DNA from: an uncultured Aquimarina sp. | Lineage (GTDB): Bacteria; Bacteroidota; Bacteroidia; Flavobacteriales; Flavobacteriaceae | Direction of reading: 5' to 3' | Length of the DNA stretch: 64,000 nt | NCBI GenBank assembly: GCA_947498815.1 | Contig: CANMLU010000022.1 | Coordinates: 1 to 64,000, forward strand | Part shown: positions 50,064-59,024 of the stretch, piece by piece | Position numbering within the stretch: the stretch's first letter is position 1 | Layout of the letters: each line of letters begins with the position of its first letter | Program-made: the position numbers and the translations under genes | The notes under the pieces: generated by a model | Database searches by the model: none | Seen by the model: only the letters and a program-made list of their open reading frames with translations | What the model was told of the DNA's origin: nothing

Positions 50064-50798
50064 ATGCAAACCATAAAAAACAAGTTTAGTATAGTTATTA
50101 GTATCGCTTTATCCTTATTCTTTGTGAACACTTCTTTTGCCCAAAACAATATAAAGGGTAATGGTAATGTGATAAAGCAAGAAAGAACAATATCATCTTT
50201 CAATGAAATCATTGTAAAAGGTGTCTATAGCATATACCTGGCACAAGGCGATACTGAATCTGTTACTGTAGAAACTGATGAAAACTTACAAGAAGTAATA
50301 ACTGTGAAAAACCAAGGAAATGCACTTGTTTTGGGTTGGAAAAAAGGAATGAACATTAAGAAGAAGACCAAAATGAATGTTTATGTAACCTTAAAGGATA
50401 TCAAGAAATTAGAAGTCAAAGGAGTGGGTAATGTTAAAACGGCATCAACACTTTCTTTACAAGAATTAGATCTTGTAGTTTCGGGAGTTGGCAACACTAT
50501 GCTGGAGCTTGATTGTAATACACTGGCCGGTAATATTAATATGGTAGGTAATCTGACTTTAAAAGGGAAAGTAAACGAAGTACGATTAGAGAACAATGGA
50601 ACAGGGGCTTTAAGAGCCTTTGATTTGGTTGCTCAAAAATTAGAAATCAATAATTCGGGTATAGGTAAGGTCGAAGTTCATGCCGAACAAGAAATTAGTA
50701 TTGTATCTTCTGGTATTGGAAGTGTGTATTATAAAGGAAATGCACAAACCAAAAAATTAGACCACAGAGGTATGGGAAAAATAAAGAAGGTAAATTAA
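50064..50798 (+). CDS. GIN domain-containing protein (DUF2807)
   Basis: 244 residues. A signal peptide (about 1-26, ending NTSFAQN) precedes a right-handed beta-helix of the putative auto-transporter adhesin head GIN domain (FNEIIVKGVYSIYLAQG, LEVKGVGNVKT, LVVSGVGNTMLEL, INNSGIGKVEVHA). Its repeats of about 20 residues with VxGxG turns are clear. Function in this family is not established; an exported or outer-membrane location is likely. It ends in a hairpin shared with the convergent alkD-type gene. Confidence 0.85.
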   Translation: MQTIKNKFSIVISIALSLFFVNTSFAQNNIKGNGNVIKQERTISSFNEIIVKGVYSIYLAQGDTESVTVETDENLQEVITVKNQGNALVLGWKKGMNIKKKTKMNVYVTLKDIKKLEVKGVGNVKTASTLSLQELDLVVSGVGNTMLELDCNTLAGNINMVGNLTLKGKVNEVRLENNGTGALRAFDLVAQKLEINNSGIGKVEVHAEQEISIVSSGIGSVYYKGNAQTKKLDHRGMGKIKKVN

Positions 50799-50809
50799 AC
50801 CTTCTTTAT
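50781..50809. terminator. bidirectional terminator
   Basis: ATAAAGAAGGT (50781-50791) pairs with ACCTTCTTTAT (50799-50809) around AAATTAA. It overlaps the stop codons of both convergent genes and has T-rich flanks on each strand. Confidence 0.75.
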
Positions 50810-51486
50810 TTAATTCTTTTTAGCGCTTCTTTTTCTGATAAAGGTTTTAAAGGAGTTTTTGATACAAATGAAACGACAGCATCAGGATTAACTTTAGAAT
50901 ATTCCCGCAGCGCCCAACCGATTGCTTTTTTGATAAAAAATTCATCAGAGGATTTATGTGTAGTACAAAGCTTAAATAATAATTGACTATCGGTTTTGTC
51001 TTTATATCCCAACTGAAATAAAATAGCGCTTCGGTTTAACCACATATTTTCTGAAGAAGAAAAATTATCGATAACATTTGGTATTTGATCCGGAAACTGA
51101 AGCAAATAATTACCCAAAATATGTTTTGCTATAAAATCTACAGAATCCCACCAGGAATTTGTGGTAATCAACTTTTCAATAAAATCAATATCAGTAACCT
51201 TATACTTCTTTTTTAAAAAACGATCGGCCAATTCGATAGCGCAATAGTGTAATTCTCGTTGGGGTTTTTGATATAGTGTATAAACGATCTCAATGACATT
51301 GTCTCTTGACAGTTCTGGTTTAAATTCATTAAAGGTTTCTTTAAATAAAGCTTTTCTAATTGGAGCTTTTATACCATAAAGCGGGAAGAGGTTTTTTAGA
51401 TAGGCCTCCATTGCTTTTGCTTCTTCGTCATTGGCACGATTTTCAAATTTTGAAATTAGAGCAGTTAAAAAACTCATTTTTGCCAT
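50806..51486 (-). CDS. DNA alkylation repair protein (AlkD-type)
   Basis: 226 residues of HEAT-like helical repeats. Family features are YGIKAPIRKALFKE, NSWWDSVDFIAKHILG with the catalytic-site Trp/Asp, and NMWLNRSAILFQLGYK with the conserved Arg. AlkD excises 3- and 7-alkyl purines from DNA without flipping the base. It is the third gene of acpH-ggt-alkD, starting at the base next to the ggt stop codon. Confidence 0.88.
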   Translation of the reverse strand: MAKMSFLTALISKFENRANDEEAKAMEAYLKNLFPLYGIKAPIRKALFKETFNEFKPELSRDNVIEIVYTLYQKPQRELHYCAIELADRFLKKKYKVTDIDFIEKLITTNSWWDSVDFIAKHILGNYLLQFPDQIPNVIDNFSSSENMWLNRSAILFQLGYKDKTDSQLLFKLCTTHKSSDEFFIKKAIGWALREYSKVNPDAVVSFVSKTPLKPLSEKEALKRIK

Positions 51487-53187
51487 TTAAAATCCAACCG
51501 CAGTATCATCACCTCGTTTATCGGCACCTCCTTCAAGACTTCCGTTGGGTAATATCAAGATACCATCAACTTTTCCAATAATTTTTGAAGTCTCTTCATC
51601 GATTTGATATCCTTTTTGTTTTAAACTATTCAATAAAGTACTATCAAATGATTCGGGTTCGAATACAACAACATCGGGTAACCATTGATGATGAAAACGA
51701 GGAGCATTTACTGCATCTTGCATGGTCATACCAAACTCTTTCACATTGAGTATCGTTTGTAATACTGATGTAATAATTGTCGAACCGCCAGGAGTACCTA
51801 CAGACATCCAAAGTTTGCCGTCTTTTTCAACAAGGGTAGGAGTCATAGAACTTAACATTCTTTTCTCTGGAGCAATGGCATTGGCCTCGGCACCGATTAG
51901 TCCAAACATATTGGGGACACCTGGTTTGGCACTAAAATCGTCCATTTCATTGTTTAGAAAGGTACCGATTTCTGGAACATATAATTTTGAACCATAAGCA
52001 CCATTAAGGGTTATAGTAACCGAAATTGCATTTCCAAATTGATCTATTATGGAGTAGTGGGTGGTTTCTTCACTTTCATAACCAGGAATGATTCCGCAAT
52101 TTATTTCAGAAGATGGTGTGGCCTTATCAAAACTAAAATCTTCCATACGATATGCCAAATATTCTTCTCCAATAAGTGTATCTATAGGAATATTTACAAA
52201 ATCTGGGTCACCCAAATAAAAACTACGATCGGCATAAGCTCTTCGTTCGGCTTCCGTAATTACCTGAATCGTTTTAAGTTCATTGTGACCATAATCACTA
52301 ATATTATAAGGCTCAATCATTTTCATAATTTGTGCTAGGCATACACCACCACTGGAAGGGGGCGACATAGAGATAATAGAAAGATCTTTATATTGAAATC
52401 GTACCGGGTCGCGCCACTTTGCTTCATATTTTGACAGGTCCTCCATAGTAATCATCCCACCATAAGCTTGGATACGTTCTACTAGTTTTTCTCCCGTTTC
52501 CCCCAGGTAAAACTCGCCTCTTCCATTTTTTACAATACGTTCCAATGTTTCTGCAAGTTTTGTGTTTTTTATGGTATCGCCAGCTTGATAAGTTTTAGCA
52601 AAAAGGATGGTATCTTTATTTACTTCTAGGAATAGATCTTTTTTCTCTTCAAATCGTTTTTGTTGTTTTTCGGTTATTACGAAACCGCGACTGGCTAATT
52701 CGACTACCGGAGAAAGAATTTCTTCAATAGGTAAGGTGCCAAATTTTTTATGTACAGCAAAAATTCCTGCTATTGTACCTGGTACACCTACTGCCAGAGC
52801 TCCAACTTGACTTTTTTCGGGTATAGGATCACCATTTTCATCGAGATACATATCTTTTGTAGCCGCGAGTGGCGCTTTTTCTCTATAATCTAATGCTCCA
52901 GTTTCTCCATTTGCTTTACGATATACCATAAATCCACCACCACCCAGGCTCCCGGCAAAAGGATATGCGACCGCAAGTGCCATTTCTGTAGCGACCATGG
53001 CATCAAAGGCATTTCCTCCTTTTTGCATAATCTCGGCGCCAACCTTTGAGGCTTCTTCTCTTGCAGAAACAACCATAGCCTTTTGGGTAATAACACCTCT
53101 TATAGGCGCCTTTTGTGATTCTTTTTCCGTTGCCGTTTTACACGAAAAACCGAGTAAAAGTACTATGAAGTAGAATACGTATCTCAT
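51487..53187 (-). CDS. ggt: gamma-glutamyltransferase, lipoprotein
   Basis: 566 residues. The lipobox is LLGFSC (Cys near residue 16). The precursor covers the large subunit (GGNAFDAMVATEMALAVAYP, GGSLGGGGFMVYR-like) and the small subunit beginning at the autocatalytic Thr of ETTHYSIIDQFGN. GSKLYVPE..TFLNNEMDDF and the GTPGGS loop are conserved. It cleaves glutathione and other gamma-glutamyl compounds outside the cytoplasm. It overlaps the acpH stop codon by 4 bp. Confidence 0.93.
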   Translation of the reverse strand: MRYVFYFIVLLLGFSCKTATEKESQKAPIRGVITQKAMVVSAREEASKVGAEIMQKGGNAFDAMVATEMALAVAYPFAGSLGGGGFMVYRKANGETGALDYREKAPLAATKDMYLDENGDPIPEKSQVGALAVGVPGTIAGIFAVHKKFGTLPIEEILSPVVELASRGFVITEKQQKRFEEKKDLFLEVNKDTILFAKTYQAGDTIKNTKLAETLERIVKNGRGEFYLGETGEKLVERIQAYGGMITMEDLSKYEAKWRDPVRFQYKDLSIISMSPPSSGGVCLAQIMKMIEPYNISDYGHNELKTIQVITEAERRAYADRSFYLGDPDFVNIPIDTLIGEEYLAYRMEDFSFDKATPSSEINCGIIPGYESEETTHYSIIDQFGNAISVTITLNGAYGSKLYVPEIGTFLNNEMDDFSAKPGVPNMFGLIGAEANAIAPEKRMLSSMTPTLVEKDGKLWMSVGTPGGSTIITSVLQTILNVKEFGMTMQDAVNAPRFHHQWLPDVVVFEPESFDSTLLNSLKQKGYQIDEETSKIIGKVDGILILPNGSLEGGADKRGDDTAVGF

Positions 53188-53768
53188 AATATTTTGATTT
53201 CATTTTTTGTGAATAATTCTAATTCTGAAAAGAAAGAACGGAATTCAGAATCAAAATCCGAATAGTATTGCTCAAGCTCAATCACTGCAAGATTCATTTT
53301 AGAACGGTTTTTGGTTCTACGATTCATACCCGATAAAACGTTGCCAATCCCAGAAATAGAAGCATAATTAAGTAACCAGTTATCTTGTTCCATGTATGGT
53401 AATAGCTTTTTAATTTGATTTGGAAGAATTTCATGATATTCATGAAGCAGTTCATAAAAGTCCAAGGTGTATTTTTCTAAAGGAATATCGGAATACCTTG
53501 TCCAATTGGCAGCCAAAAAATGATCATACAAAATATCCACAATTACTGTGCTATAATGCCTGTATTTTGGAAATAGCCTTGAAACACTTTTTTTTACAAT
53601 ATCATGAGAGTCCGTATAGGAGTCAATTTTTCGATGCAAGGTAATTCCTTGGCTTATGCGTTCTGGATAGTCTAAGAACTTTTTTCCTTTGACAGAGTCT
53701 GCAATAAAATTACCTATTTTAAGTTCGGGGTCTTCTCCAGAGAGATAAATGTGAGCTAAGAAATTCAT
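53184..53768 (-). CDS. acpH: acyl carrier protein phosphodiesterase
   Basis: 194 residues, full length. MNFLAHIYLSG, KIGNFIADSVKG, GITLHRKIDSYTDSHDIVKKS and RHYSTVIVDILYDHFLAANW supply the His/Asp residues of this HD-like metal enzyme. It removes 4'-phosphopantetheine from holo-ACP. It is the first gene of a tightly packed operon with ggt and the AlkD-type gene; the functional link between them is not obvious. Confidence 0.85.
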   Translation of the reverse strand: MNFLAHIYLSGEDPELKIGNFIADSVKGKKFLDYPERISQGITLHRKIDSYTDSHDIVKKSVSRLFPKYRHYSTVIVDILYDHFLAANWTRYSDIPLEKYTLDFYELLHEYHEILPNQIKKLLPYMEQDNWLLNYASISGIGNVLSGMNRRTKNRSKMNLAVIELEQYYSDFDSEFRSFFSELELFTKNEIKIL

Positions 53769-53830
53769 TAGTGAAATTTACAATTTTTTAAAAAGGTAGT
53801 ATTGTTTTTTTGTAAACTTTTATAGTAAAG

Positions 53831-53861
53831 TTGTACTAGTCTATGATAGCTCGTACATTTG
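53831..53861 (+). promoter_or_regulatory. promoter of glmM
   Basis: TTG (53831-53833), a 20-bp spacer, then TACATTTG (53854-53861): a full Bacteroidota promoter. Transcription would begin near 53868, so the start codon at 53892 rather than any at 53859 must be used. Confidence 0.7.
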
Positions 53862-53891
53862 CCACCAAAATCGAACAATCAATCAAATACT

Positions 53892-55280
53892 ATGACATTA
53901 ATAAAATCTATCTCTGGAATTAGAGGGACTATAGGAGGGACAACAGGAGATAATCTTACACCACTGGACACTGTAAAATTTGCATCTGCATATGGTACCT
54001 GGCTCAAAAATGAGGCAGGTAAAGATCATCCAATTGTAGTTGTGGGTCGAGATGCCAGGATTTCTGGTTCAATGATCCAACAATTAGTAATGAATAGTCT
54101 AGTGGGATTGGGGATTCACGTTATAGATTTAGGGCTTTCTACAACACCAACTGTCGAAATTGCCGTTCCTTTAGAAAAGGCGGATGGAGGTATTATTTTA
54201 ACAGCTAGCCATAACCCAAAACAATGGAATGCCCTTAAACTTCTCAATAACAAAGGAGAGTTTCTAAATGCAGAAAATGGAGAAAAGATTCTTGCAATTG
54301 CAGAAAATGATGAATATACTTTTGCAGAAGTTGATGATTTGGGAAGTATTACAGTTAACGATACCTATATAGATAAGCATATAGAAGAAGTTCTGAATTT
54401 ATCTTTGGTGGATGCAGAAATAGTAAAAAATGCTGGTTTTAAAGTTGTAGTTGATGCGGTAAACTCTACAGGAGGAATTGCAATACCAAAACTCTTAAAG
54501 AAAATGGGAGTAGAAGTCGTTGAATTATATTGTGATCCTACAGGTCATTTTCCGCATAATCCAGAACCGCTTAAAGAACATTTGACCGATCTGTCTGAGC
54601 TAGTGGTTAAAGAAAAAGCGGATTTCGGACTTACTGTTGATCCCGATGTAGATCGTTTGGCATTTATGAGTGAAGATGGAGAGATGTTTGGAGAAGAGTA
54701 TACCCTTGTTGCATGTGCTGATTTTGTGTTGGGAAAAACTCCCGGAAATACGGTGTCTAATCTGTCATCTAGCAGAGCTCTTAGAGATGTTACTCAAAAA
54801 CATAATGGTAATTATGAAGCTAGTGCCGTTGGAGAGGTTAATGTAGTTTCGACAATGAAAGCCAATAAAGCTGTAATAGGAGGAGAGGGTAATGGAGGAA
54901 TAATCTATCCAGAATCTCATTATGGTAGAGATTCTTTGGTTGGAGTAGCATTATTTCTTACTCATTTGGCAGAAAAAAAATGTAGTGTAAGCGAATTAAG
55001 AAATAGTTACCCTTCTTACTTTATGAGTAAGAATAAAGTTCAATTAACACCAGGATTAGATGTTGATGGTATTTTGCATGGATTTCATAAAAAGCATGCT
55101 TCTGAAGAGGTGTCTACGGTAGATGGGGTAAAGGTGGATTTTACGGATTGCTGGGTGCACTTGCGTAAAAGTAATACAGAACCTATTATACGTATATACA
55201 CAGAGGCTATGAGCCAGGAAAAAGCGGATCAATTGGCACAAGATACAATTGCAACTTTAAAAGAGATTGCAGGGATATAA
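53892..55280 (+). CDS. glmM: phosphoglucosamine mutase
   Basis: 462 residues from the ATG at 53892 (MTLIKSISGIRGTIGG); a start 33 bp upstream would overlap the promoter. The phosphoserine loop is TASHNPKQWNALK, the Mg site is DPDVDRLAFM, the sugar loop GEGNGGIIYPESHYGRDS and the phosphate site RKSNTEPIIRIYTEA. The alpha-D-phosphohexomutase fold also includes phosphomannomutases, but SISGIRGTIGG fits GlmM-like enzymes, which make glucosamine-1-phosphate for peptidoglycan and LPS. It ends with its own terminator. Confidence 0.88.
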   Translation: MTLIKSISGIRGTIGGTTGDNLTPLDTVKFASAYGTWLKNEAGKDHPIVVVGRDARISGSMIQQLVMNSLVGLGIHVIDLGLSTTPTVEIAVPLEKADGGIILTASHNPKQWNALKLLNNKGEFLNAENGEKILAIAENDEYTFAEVDDLGSITVNDTYIDKHIEEVLNLSLVDAEIVKNAGFKVVVDAVNSTGGIAIPKLLKKMGVEVVELYCDPTGHFPHNPEPLKEHLTDLSELVVKEKADFGLTVDPDVDRLAFMSEDGEMFGEEYTLVACADFVLGKTPGNTVSNLSSSRALRDVTQKHNGNYEASAVGEVNVVSTMKANKAVIGGEGNGGIIYPESHYGRDSLVGVALFLTHLAEKKCSVSELRNSYPSYFMSKNKVQLTPGLDVDGILHGFHKKHASEEVSTVDGVKVDFTDCWVHLRKSNTEPIIRIYTEAMSQEKADQLAQDTIATLKEIAGI

Positions 55281-55290
55281 GTTATTCCAA

Positions 55291-55328
55291 ACATCTGCTA
55301 AGCATACAAACTTAGCAGATGTGTTATT
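55291..55328 (+). terminator. terminator of glmM
   Basis: ACATCTGCTAAG (55291-55302) pairs perfectly over 12 bp with CTTAGCAGATGT (55311-55322), followed by GTTATTTT. Confidence 0.8.
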
Positions 55329-56228
55329 TTAATCTACGATTGCCCCTTCTGGTTTTTGAACATTTCTATGTTTCCAGCGTTTATGTGTCCAAAGGTAATA
55401 TTGAGGCTTTTCTCTTATTTGTTTCTCCAGTAATTGAAGATATTGTTTGATAACATAATATTTTTCTTCACTATTGCTACTTTCAGAAATAGGAATGAAA
55501 CGTACTTCGTAATGTCCTCGTTTTACCTTTTCGACATGAAGATATAAGACGATAAGGTCTAGTCGCTGCGCTAAAAACTCACCACCCATAAATATGGGTA
55601 CCTTGATCCCCATGAAATCTGTCCAATATTTTGCGTTATTAATTTTTGGAGACTGATCCGAGATCATTCCATATGCACATACAGTTTCATCTTTTTTGTC
55701 TTTAATAATCTGTCTCGCTACCTTATGACTAGCAATAAGACGTGAGTTAAAACGTCCGCGAATACGATGTGCAAGATTATCAAAATGTTTGTTTTTTATC
55801 TGTTTGTATATACCTACACATGGGTTTATGGATACCAAATCAATGGCATTTGACCATTCAAAACTTCCATAATGCCCCATTAACGCAATGATACTTTTGT
55901 TCTTTTTTTCAAACTCATGAAATTCATCTAAGTTTACAACTTTATAGCGTTTTATCAACTCTTCTCTAGAAATGGAAAGTGATTTTGTCATTTCTAAAAA
56001 CATATCACACATATGTTTATAGAACGCTTTACGAATACTATTGATTTCTTTTTTGGATTTTTCAGGAAAAACTAGGGTTAGGTTCTCTGTAACCGTTTTT
56101 CGTCTATAACGAATGACATAATAAACAAGGATGTAGATACAAGAGGATAAGGCATAGAATAAGCGCCAAGGAAGTTTGGAAATTCCTAATATTATTGGAT
56201 AAGTAAGACTATAAATTAATAAGTGCAT
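55329..56228 (-). CDS. lipid A-type lysophospholipid acyltransferase (tandem copy 1)
   Basis: 299 residues from the ATG at 56228; a longer start at 56252 would overlap the promoter box at 56250 and break length agreement with the two paralogues downstream (both 299). One N-terminal membrane helix precedes the LpxL/HtrB fold. The HX4E catalytic motif is HYGSFE (GHYGSFEWSNA), followed by RGRFNSRLI and DQSPKINNAKYWTDFMG. The C-terminus LWTHKRWKHRN is shared by all three. It probably adds a secondary acyl chain to lipid A or a related lipid at the inner membrane. Confidence 0.87.
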   Translation of the reverse strand: MHLLIYSLTYPIILGISKLPWRLFYALSSCIYILVYYVIRYRRKTVTENLTLVFPEKSKKEINSIRKAFYKHMCDMFLEMTKSLSISREELIKRYKVVNLDEFHEFEKKNKSIIALMGHYGSFEWSNAIDLVSINPCVGIYKQIKNKHFDNLAHRIRGRFNSRLIASHKVARQIIKDKKDETVCAYGMISDQSPKINNAKYWTDFMGIKVPIFMGGEFLAQRLDLIVLYLHVEKVKRGHYEVRFIPISESSNSEEKYYVIKQYLQLLEKQIREKPQYYLWTHKRWKHRNVQKPEGAIVD

Positions 56229-56249
56229 AAGTGAGTTGTTAACAACGTG

Positions 56250-56257
56250 CAAAGGTA
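56250..56257 (-). promoter_or_regulatory. -7 promoter box of acyltransferase copy 1
   Basis: On the minus strand TACCTTTG, a full match to TAnnTTTG, 21 bp before the start at 56228. It suggests that this gene is transcribed separately from the upstream paralogues. Confidence 0.5.
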
Positions 56258-56290
56258 AACTAATTTAGGAGTATGAGATAAATCATCTTT

Positions 56291-57190
56291 TTAATCTATT
56301 GTTGCCCCTTCAGGTTTTTCTGCATTACGATGTTTCCAACGTTTATGAGTCCATAGGTAATATTGAGGTTTATTATGAATTTGTTTTTCAAGAAGCCTTA
56401 GATAACTTTTTACAATGCTATAATCTTCGCAATCTTTCGAATTCTCGGAAATAGGAACAAAAGTGGCTTCGTAGTATCCTCTTTTTATTTTTTCGACTTG
56501 CAAATAATATGAATTAAGCCCCAAGCGTTTCGTTAATACTTCAGCTCCCAAAAAAGTAGGCACTTTTACTCCCATAAAATCTGTCCAATAGGTGGCTCTA
56601 TATATTTTTGGGGATTGATCAGCAGCCAACCCATACATATATAACCCATCTTTTTCTTGATCTTTAGTGATTTCTTCCATGGCATTTTTGGTAGTCACTA
56701 CTCTAGATCCAAAACGTGCACGTATTCTACGTACTAACCTGTCAAAATACTTGTTTTCTATACGTTTATAAACACCAACTGCCTGAAAACCCGTCTGTAT
56801 ATCGATTACATTTGCCCATTCGTAACTGGCATAATGTGCCATAAAAACCATTATGTTTTTCCCGCTTGCTTCTAGCTCATGTAAGATTTCAAGGTTGGTA
56901 ACTTTGAAACGTTTCATCATTTCATCATTAGAGATAGAAATGGATTTGATCATTTCCAGAAACATATCACACATATGTTTGTAAAATGCTTTACGAATAC
57001 TTTTGATTTCTTTTTCTGATTTTTCAGGAAAAACTAATGTTAAGTTTTCAGTAACCGTTTTTCTTCGATATCGAATAATATAATAGGTTAGCAGAAAAAT
57101 TGCAGTAGAAAATGCATAGAACAGCCTCCATGGTAATTTTGAAATAAACCATAGCATAGGATAAACTAGCCTATAAATAAGTAATTGCAT
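56291..57190 (-). CDS. lipid A-type lysophospholipid acyltransferase (tandem copy 2)
   Basis: 299 residues, closely similar to copy 1 throughout (shared TVTENLTLVFPEKS, RKAFYKHMCDMFLEM, DQSPKIYRATYWTDFMG, LWTHKRWKHRN). The catalytic motif is HYASYE (AHYASYEWAN). The spacing to copy 1 is 62 bp. It is the middle gene of three same-strand paralogues, so these arose by local duplication. The acyl donor and acceptor cannot be told from sequence. Confidence 0.87.
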   Translation of the reverse strand: MQLLIYRLVYPMLWFISKLPWRLFYAFSTAIFLLTYYIIRYRRKTVTENLTLVFPEKSEKEIKSIRKAFYKHMCDMFLEMIKSISISNDEMMKRFKVTNLEILHELEASGKNIMVFMAHYASYEWANVIDIQTGFQAVGVYKRIENKYFDRLVRRIRARFGSRVVTTKNAMEEITKDQEKDGLYMYGLAADQSPKIYRATYWTDFMGVKVPTFLGAEVLTKRLGLNSYYLQVEKIKRGYYEATFVPISENSKDCEDYSIVKSYLRLLEKQIHNKPQYYLWTHKRWKHRNAEKPEGATID

Positions 57191-57285
57191 TAATAGATGA
57201 GGTTTTCGCGAAAATACACGTATTTCATCAAAATCAATCTATGCTATGTTAAAAAAAACAAAAAAAACAGTAGAATAAGGATGTG

Positions 57286-58185
57286 TTAATCCACAATAGC
57301 TCCTTTGGGAATTGTCGCATTGCGATGTTTCCATCGTTTATGAGTCCATAAATAATATTCTGGATTTGCATAGATTTGTTCTTCTAGTATTTCGAGATAT
57401 CTTTTTGTGATATAGTGATCAACACATTTTGCGGCATCTTCTGTGATTGTAATAAATTTGGCTTGGTAATATCCTCGTTTTACTTTTTCTACCTTTAAAT
57501 ATGCTACGGACATTCCTAATCTTTTTGCCAAAACTTCACCGCCCAAAAAAACGGGAACTTTGATATCCATAAAATTGGTCCAGTATAATGCATTTTTCAA
57601 CCTGGGAGATTGATCTGACAGCATACCATAAGCAGATAGTTTTCCATGTACTTTGTCTCGTGTAAGTTCTTTAATAACATCATAATGACGTATGAGTCTG
57701 GTGTCAAACCTACCTCTGATACGGCGTACCAAATGATCAAAATGTTTATTTCTAATTCTTTTATAAACCACGGCAATAGGAAAATTCATAGCAAATTGTG
57801 CGGCCACTGCCCACTCATAACTTGCATAATGTCCCATTAATACAATAATACTCCTGTTTTGTGCTTGTAATTCTTTAAAAGTATGTGGATCAATGATTTT
57901 AAATCGTTTGACCATTTCTTCTTTAGAAATAGATAGGCTCTTGATCATTTCTAGAAACATATCACACATATGTTTGTAGAATTTCTTTCGGATTTTATAA
58001 ATCTCTTTCTTAGATTTTTGAGGAAAAACTAAAGTTAAATTTTCTGTAACTACTTTTTTTCTATACCCAATAATGTGGTAGAGTATAATGTAAATCCCCG
58101 TAGAAAAAGCATAAAGCATACGCCATGGAAATCTTGAAATAATCCATAGTATTGGAGATACTAAACGATATATTACTAGTTGCAT
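57286..58185 (-). CDS. lipid A-type lysophospholipid acyltransferase (tandem copy 3)
   Basis: 299 residues, the most divergent of the three: IGYRKKVVTENLTLVFPQKS and AVAAQFAMNFPIAVVYKRI differ from the others, but HYASYE, DQSPRLKNALYWTNFMD and LWTHKRWKHRN are kept, so all three look catalytically intact. It is first in transcription order and has a -7 promoter box at 58207-58214. Confidence 0.87.
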   Translation of the reverse strand: MQLVIYRLVSPILWIISRFPWRMLYAFSTGIYIILYHIIGYRKKVVTENLTLVFPQKSKKEIYKIRKKFYKHMCDMFLEMIKSLSISKEEMVKRFKIIDPHTFKELQAQNRSIIVLMGHYASYEWAVAAQFAMNFPIAVVYKRIRNKHFDHLVRRIRGRFDTRLIRHYDVIKELTRDKVHGKLSAYGMLSDQSPRLKNALYWTNFMDIKVPVFLGGEVLAKRLGMSVAYLKVEKVKRGYYQAKFITITEDAAKCVDHYITKRYLEILEEQIYANPEYYLWTHKRWKHRNATIPKGAIVD

Positions 58186-58206
58186 TTTGGCCCTAAATTA
58201 AGCGTA

Positions 58207-58214
58207 CAAAGATA
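58207..58214 (-). promoter_or_regulatory. -7 promoter box of acyltransferase copy 3
   Basis: On the minus strand TATCTTTG, identical to the -7 box of the SRP RNA promoter, 21 bp before the start at 58185. No clear -33 TTG. Confidence 0.5.
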
Positions 58215-58297
58215 AAATTATTCGAGTTTTTAAATCTTAAACTTTTGCTAATACCGAAGTCTGTAATACCCTAGTTTTTTTGACTTGAAATATGTGG

Positions 58298-58305
58298 TAT
58301 ATTTG
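58298..58305 (+). promoter_or_regulatory. -7 promoter box of rhomboid gene
   Basis: TATATTTG, a full TAnnTTTG match, 15 bp before the start at 58321. A TTG at 58280-58282 is only 15 bp upstream, shorter than usual. The box excludes an upstream start at 58285. Confidence 0.5.
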
Positions 58306-58320
58306 AACAAAATTATAAGT

Positions 58321-58971
58321 ATGGGGAACCTTGATATTGTATTAATCCTAATCATAGGTGCTAATGTATTACTATCATTAAAAGGGTTTAGTGATTTTTC
58401 TTTTTTTGAACGATACAAGTTTAATATTGGAGGTATAAGAAGAGGAGAGCAAATACGAATGTTAACCTCAGGGTTTTTGCATGTCGATATGATGCATCTA
58501 TTCTTTAATATGTTTACGTTGTATTTTTTTGCTCCGGTGGTCATAAATCATGTTGGGAATATTAAATTTCTGGTTGTTTATTTTGGAAGTTTAATATTTG
58601 GTAATTTACTTTCTTTGTTTTTTCATAAGAATGAATACCATTATAGTGCAGTTGGTGCAAGTGGTGCGGTGTCAGGAATTATTTATGCTGGTATTTTGTT
58701 TAGGCCAGATATGAGCCTCTATTTGATGTTTATTCCCATTCCTATTCCGGCTTATATATTCGGAATTGGGTATCTTTTGTATTCCATATTTGGAATGAAA
58801 AACAGTATTGGTAACATTGGCCATGATGCCCACTTTGGTGGAGCAGTTGGTGGATATGTGATTACTTTGATTTTGGCTCCGTGGTTATTCCAAGAAAACT
58901 TATTAATGATAGGGTTATTAGCTATCCCAATTATAATACTTTTTGTTTTGCAGCGACTTGGTAAGTTATAA
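58321..58971 (+). CDS. rhomboid family intramembrane serine protease
   Basis: 216 residues from the ATG at 58321. Six membrane helices; the nucleophile serine is in GASGAVSG (VGASGAVSGIIYAG) on helix 4 and the catalytic histidine in GHDAHFGGAVGGYV on helix 6; FLHVDMMHLFFNMFTLYFF on helix 2 carries the conserved His and Asn. It cleaves membrane proteins within the bilayer; substrates are unknown. It is single, with a bidirectional terminator after it. Confidence 0.92.
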   Translation: MGNLDIVLILIIGANVLLSLKGFSDFSFFERYKFNIGGIRRGEQIRMLTSGFLHVDMMHLFFNMFTLYFFAPVVINHVGNIKFLVVYFGSLIFGNLLSLFFHKNEYHYSAVGASGAVSGIIYAGILFRPDMSLYLMFIPIPIPAYIFGIGYLLYSIFGMKNSIGNIGHDAHFGGAVGGYVITLILAPWLFQENLLMIGLLAIPIIILFVLQRLGKL

Positions 58972-58973
58972 AT

Positions 58974-59002
58974 AAAAAAACGACCATATTGGTCGTTTTT
59001 TT
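58974..59002. terminator. bidirectional terminator
   Basis: AAAAAAACGACC (58974-58985) pairs perfectly over 12 bp with GGTCGTTTTTTT (58991-59002) around ATATT; T-runs exist on both strands, serving the rhomboid gene and the convergent TlpA-like gene. Confidence 0.92.
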
Positions 59003-59024
59003 ATGATTCTAATCTTGATTAGGA

